Shown: positions 63,850-64,000 of the stretch, piece by piece
How positions within the stretch are numbered: the first letter of the stretch is position 1
How the letters are laid out: every line of letters begins with the position of its first letter
From: Saccharopolyspora elongata
Lineage (GTDB): Bacteria > Actinomycetota > Actinomycetes > Mycobacteriales > Pseudonocardiaceae
Length of the DNA stretch: 64,000 nt
Assembly: GCF_004348985.1 (NCBI RefSeq)
Contig: NZ_SMKW01000016.1
Span: 82,036-146,035 of the forward strand
Reading direction: 5' to 3'
Notes under the pieces: generated by a model
Database searches by the model: none
The model's input: only the letters and a program-made list of their open reading frames with translations
What the model was told of the DNA's origin: nothing
Made by a program: the position numbers and the translations under genes

Positions 63850-64000
63850 GTGTGTAAATTTATCCAAGTCAGCGCGACACGGGCCGGGAAAACCGGGCCG
63901 AGCCTGACACGGGTCGCGAACCAAGCTCCTGCCTTCGGGTGGTAGAGTGGGCGAACCGGTAAAGCGGTGAAGAGGAAATGCTCCCCGGAGCTTTGATCCC
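63850..64000 (+). other. Structured non-coding segment running off the window
   Basis: After GTGTG near 63851, the sequence forms several hairpins: CGCGAC (63873-63878) with GTCGCG (63913-63918) enclosing a GGCC-rich stem, then ACCG/CGGT around GTAAAG and GCTCC/GGAGC. No reading frame is convincing. It could be the 5' end of a catalytic or regulatory RNA, such as a group II intron (which begin GUGYG). The segment is cut by the window edge, so this is only a suggestion. Confidence 0.25.

Overview
The window is high-GC actinobacterial DNA (about 70-75% G+C by eye) with frequent GTG starts. Its gene order is essentially the Mycobacterium tuberculosis block from secA1 (Rv3240c) to the purE/purK/GtrA region (Rv3275c-Rv3277), expanded by extra glycosyltransferases. 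With WhiB, LCP proteins, the F420 genes and MtrAB-LpqB, this points to a Pseudonocardiaceae-type actinomycete. Saccharopolyspora is plausible, but the genus is an inference from general resemblance.

Layout. 0.2-3.1 kb: hisN and a two-component system. 3.2-7.2 kb: a GtrA-like membrane protein, an ECF sigma factor carrying its own anti-sigma and transmembrane segments and cut from its extracellular half by an in-frame amber codon, and a divergent degenerate GGDEF-like protein. 7.6-10.8 kb: purK-purE, an acyl-CoA thioesterase-like gene and doxX. 11-15 kb: a TIGR03089 protein and two LytR-CpsA-Psr wall ligases. 15.2-17.1 kb: rmlB-rmlD. 17.1-18.1 kb: a low-GC DUF3800-like gene between two direct copies of a structured repeat. 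18.1-28.1 kb: six glycosyltransferase genes (the last WbbL-like), a small conserved protein and manC. 28.1-33.1 kb: a DNA glycosylase, an orphan ribbon-helix-helix gene, the fbiA-fbiB-NUDIX operon and a site-2 protease. 33.5-44.3 kb: whiB, a 1030-residue membrane glycosyltransferase, an AhpD-like/MocR divergent pair, a zincin-fold protein, DUF3499, then manB-Trm112-SIS-manA. 44.4-50.1 kb: a cation transporter, an amino-acid permease and an 891-residue membrane hydrolase. 50.5-58.8 kb: ahcY, osmC, tmk, mtrA, mtrB-lpqB and a ComF-like gene. 59.2-63.8 kb: hpf, secA, an Rv3235-family gene and a HAD gene.

How the parts fit. manA, manB and manC form a complete route from fructose-6-phosphate to GDP-mannose. 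rmlB and rmlD are two of the four dTDP-rhamnose steps; rmlA and rmlC are not in the window. The glycosyltransferases and LCP proteins are the likely users of these sugars in wall polysaccharide assembly and attachment. MtrAB-LpqB, the ECF sigma factor, WhiB and SecA link envelope state to growth and division.

Non-coding content is richer than usual: several families of dispersed hairpins, a 30-base perfect palindrome, a 54-base direct repeat, an over-represented 13-mer, a set of leaderless-type promoters and a LexA-box-like site without an obvious gene. The best candidate for an under-described system is the DUF3800-like gene with its duplicated structured element. No tRNA, rRNA, CRISPR array or complete insertion sequence was recognised. 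The first 250 bases hold nothing I can assign. All positions were read by eye, so short-site coordinates may be off by a base.
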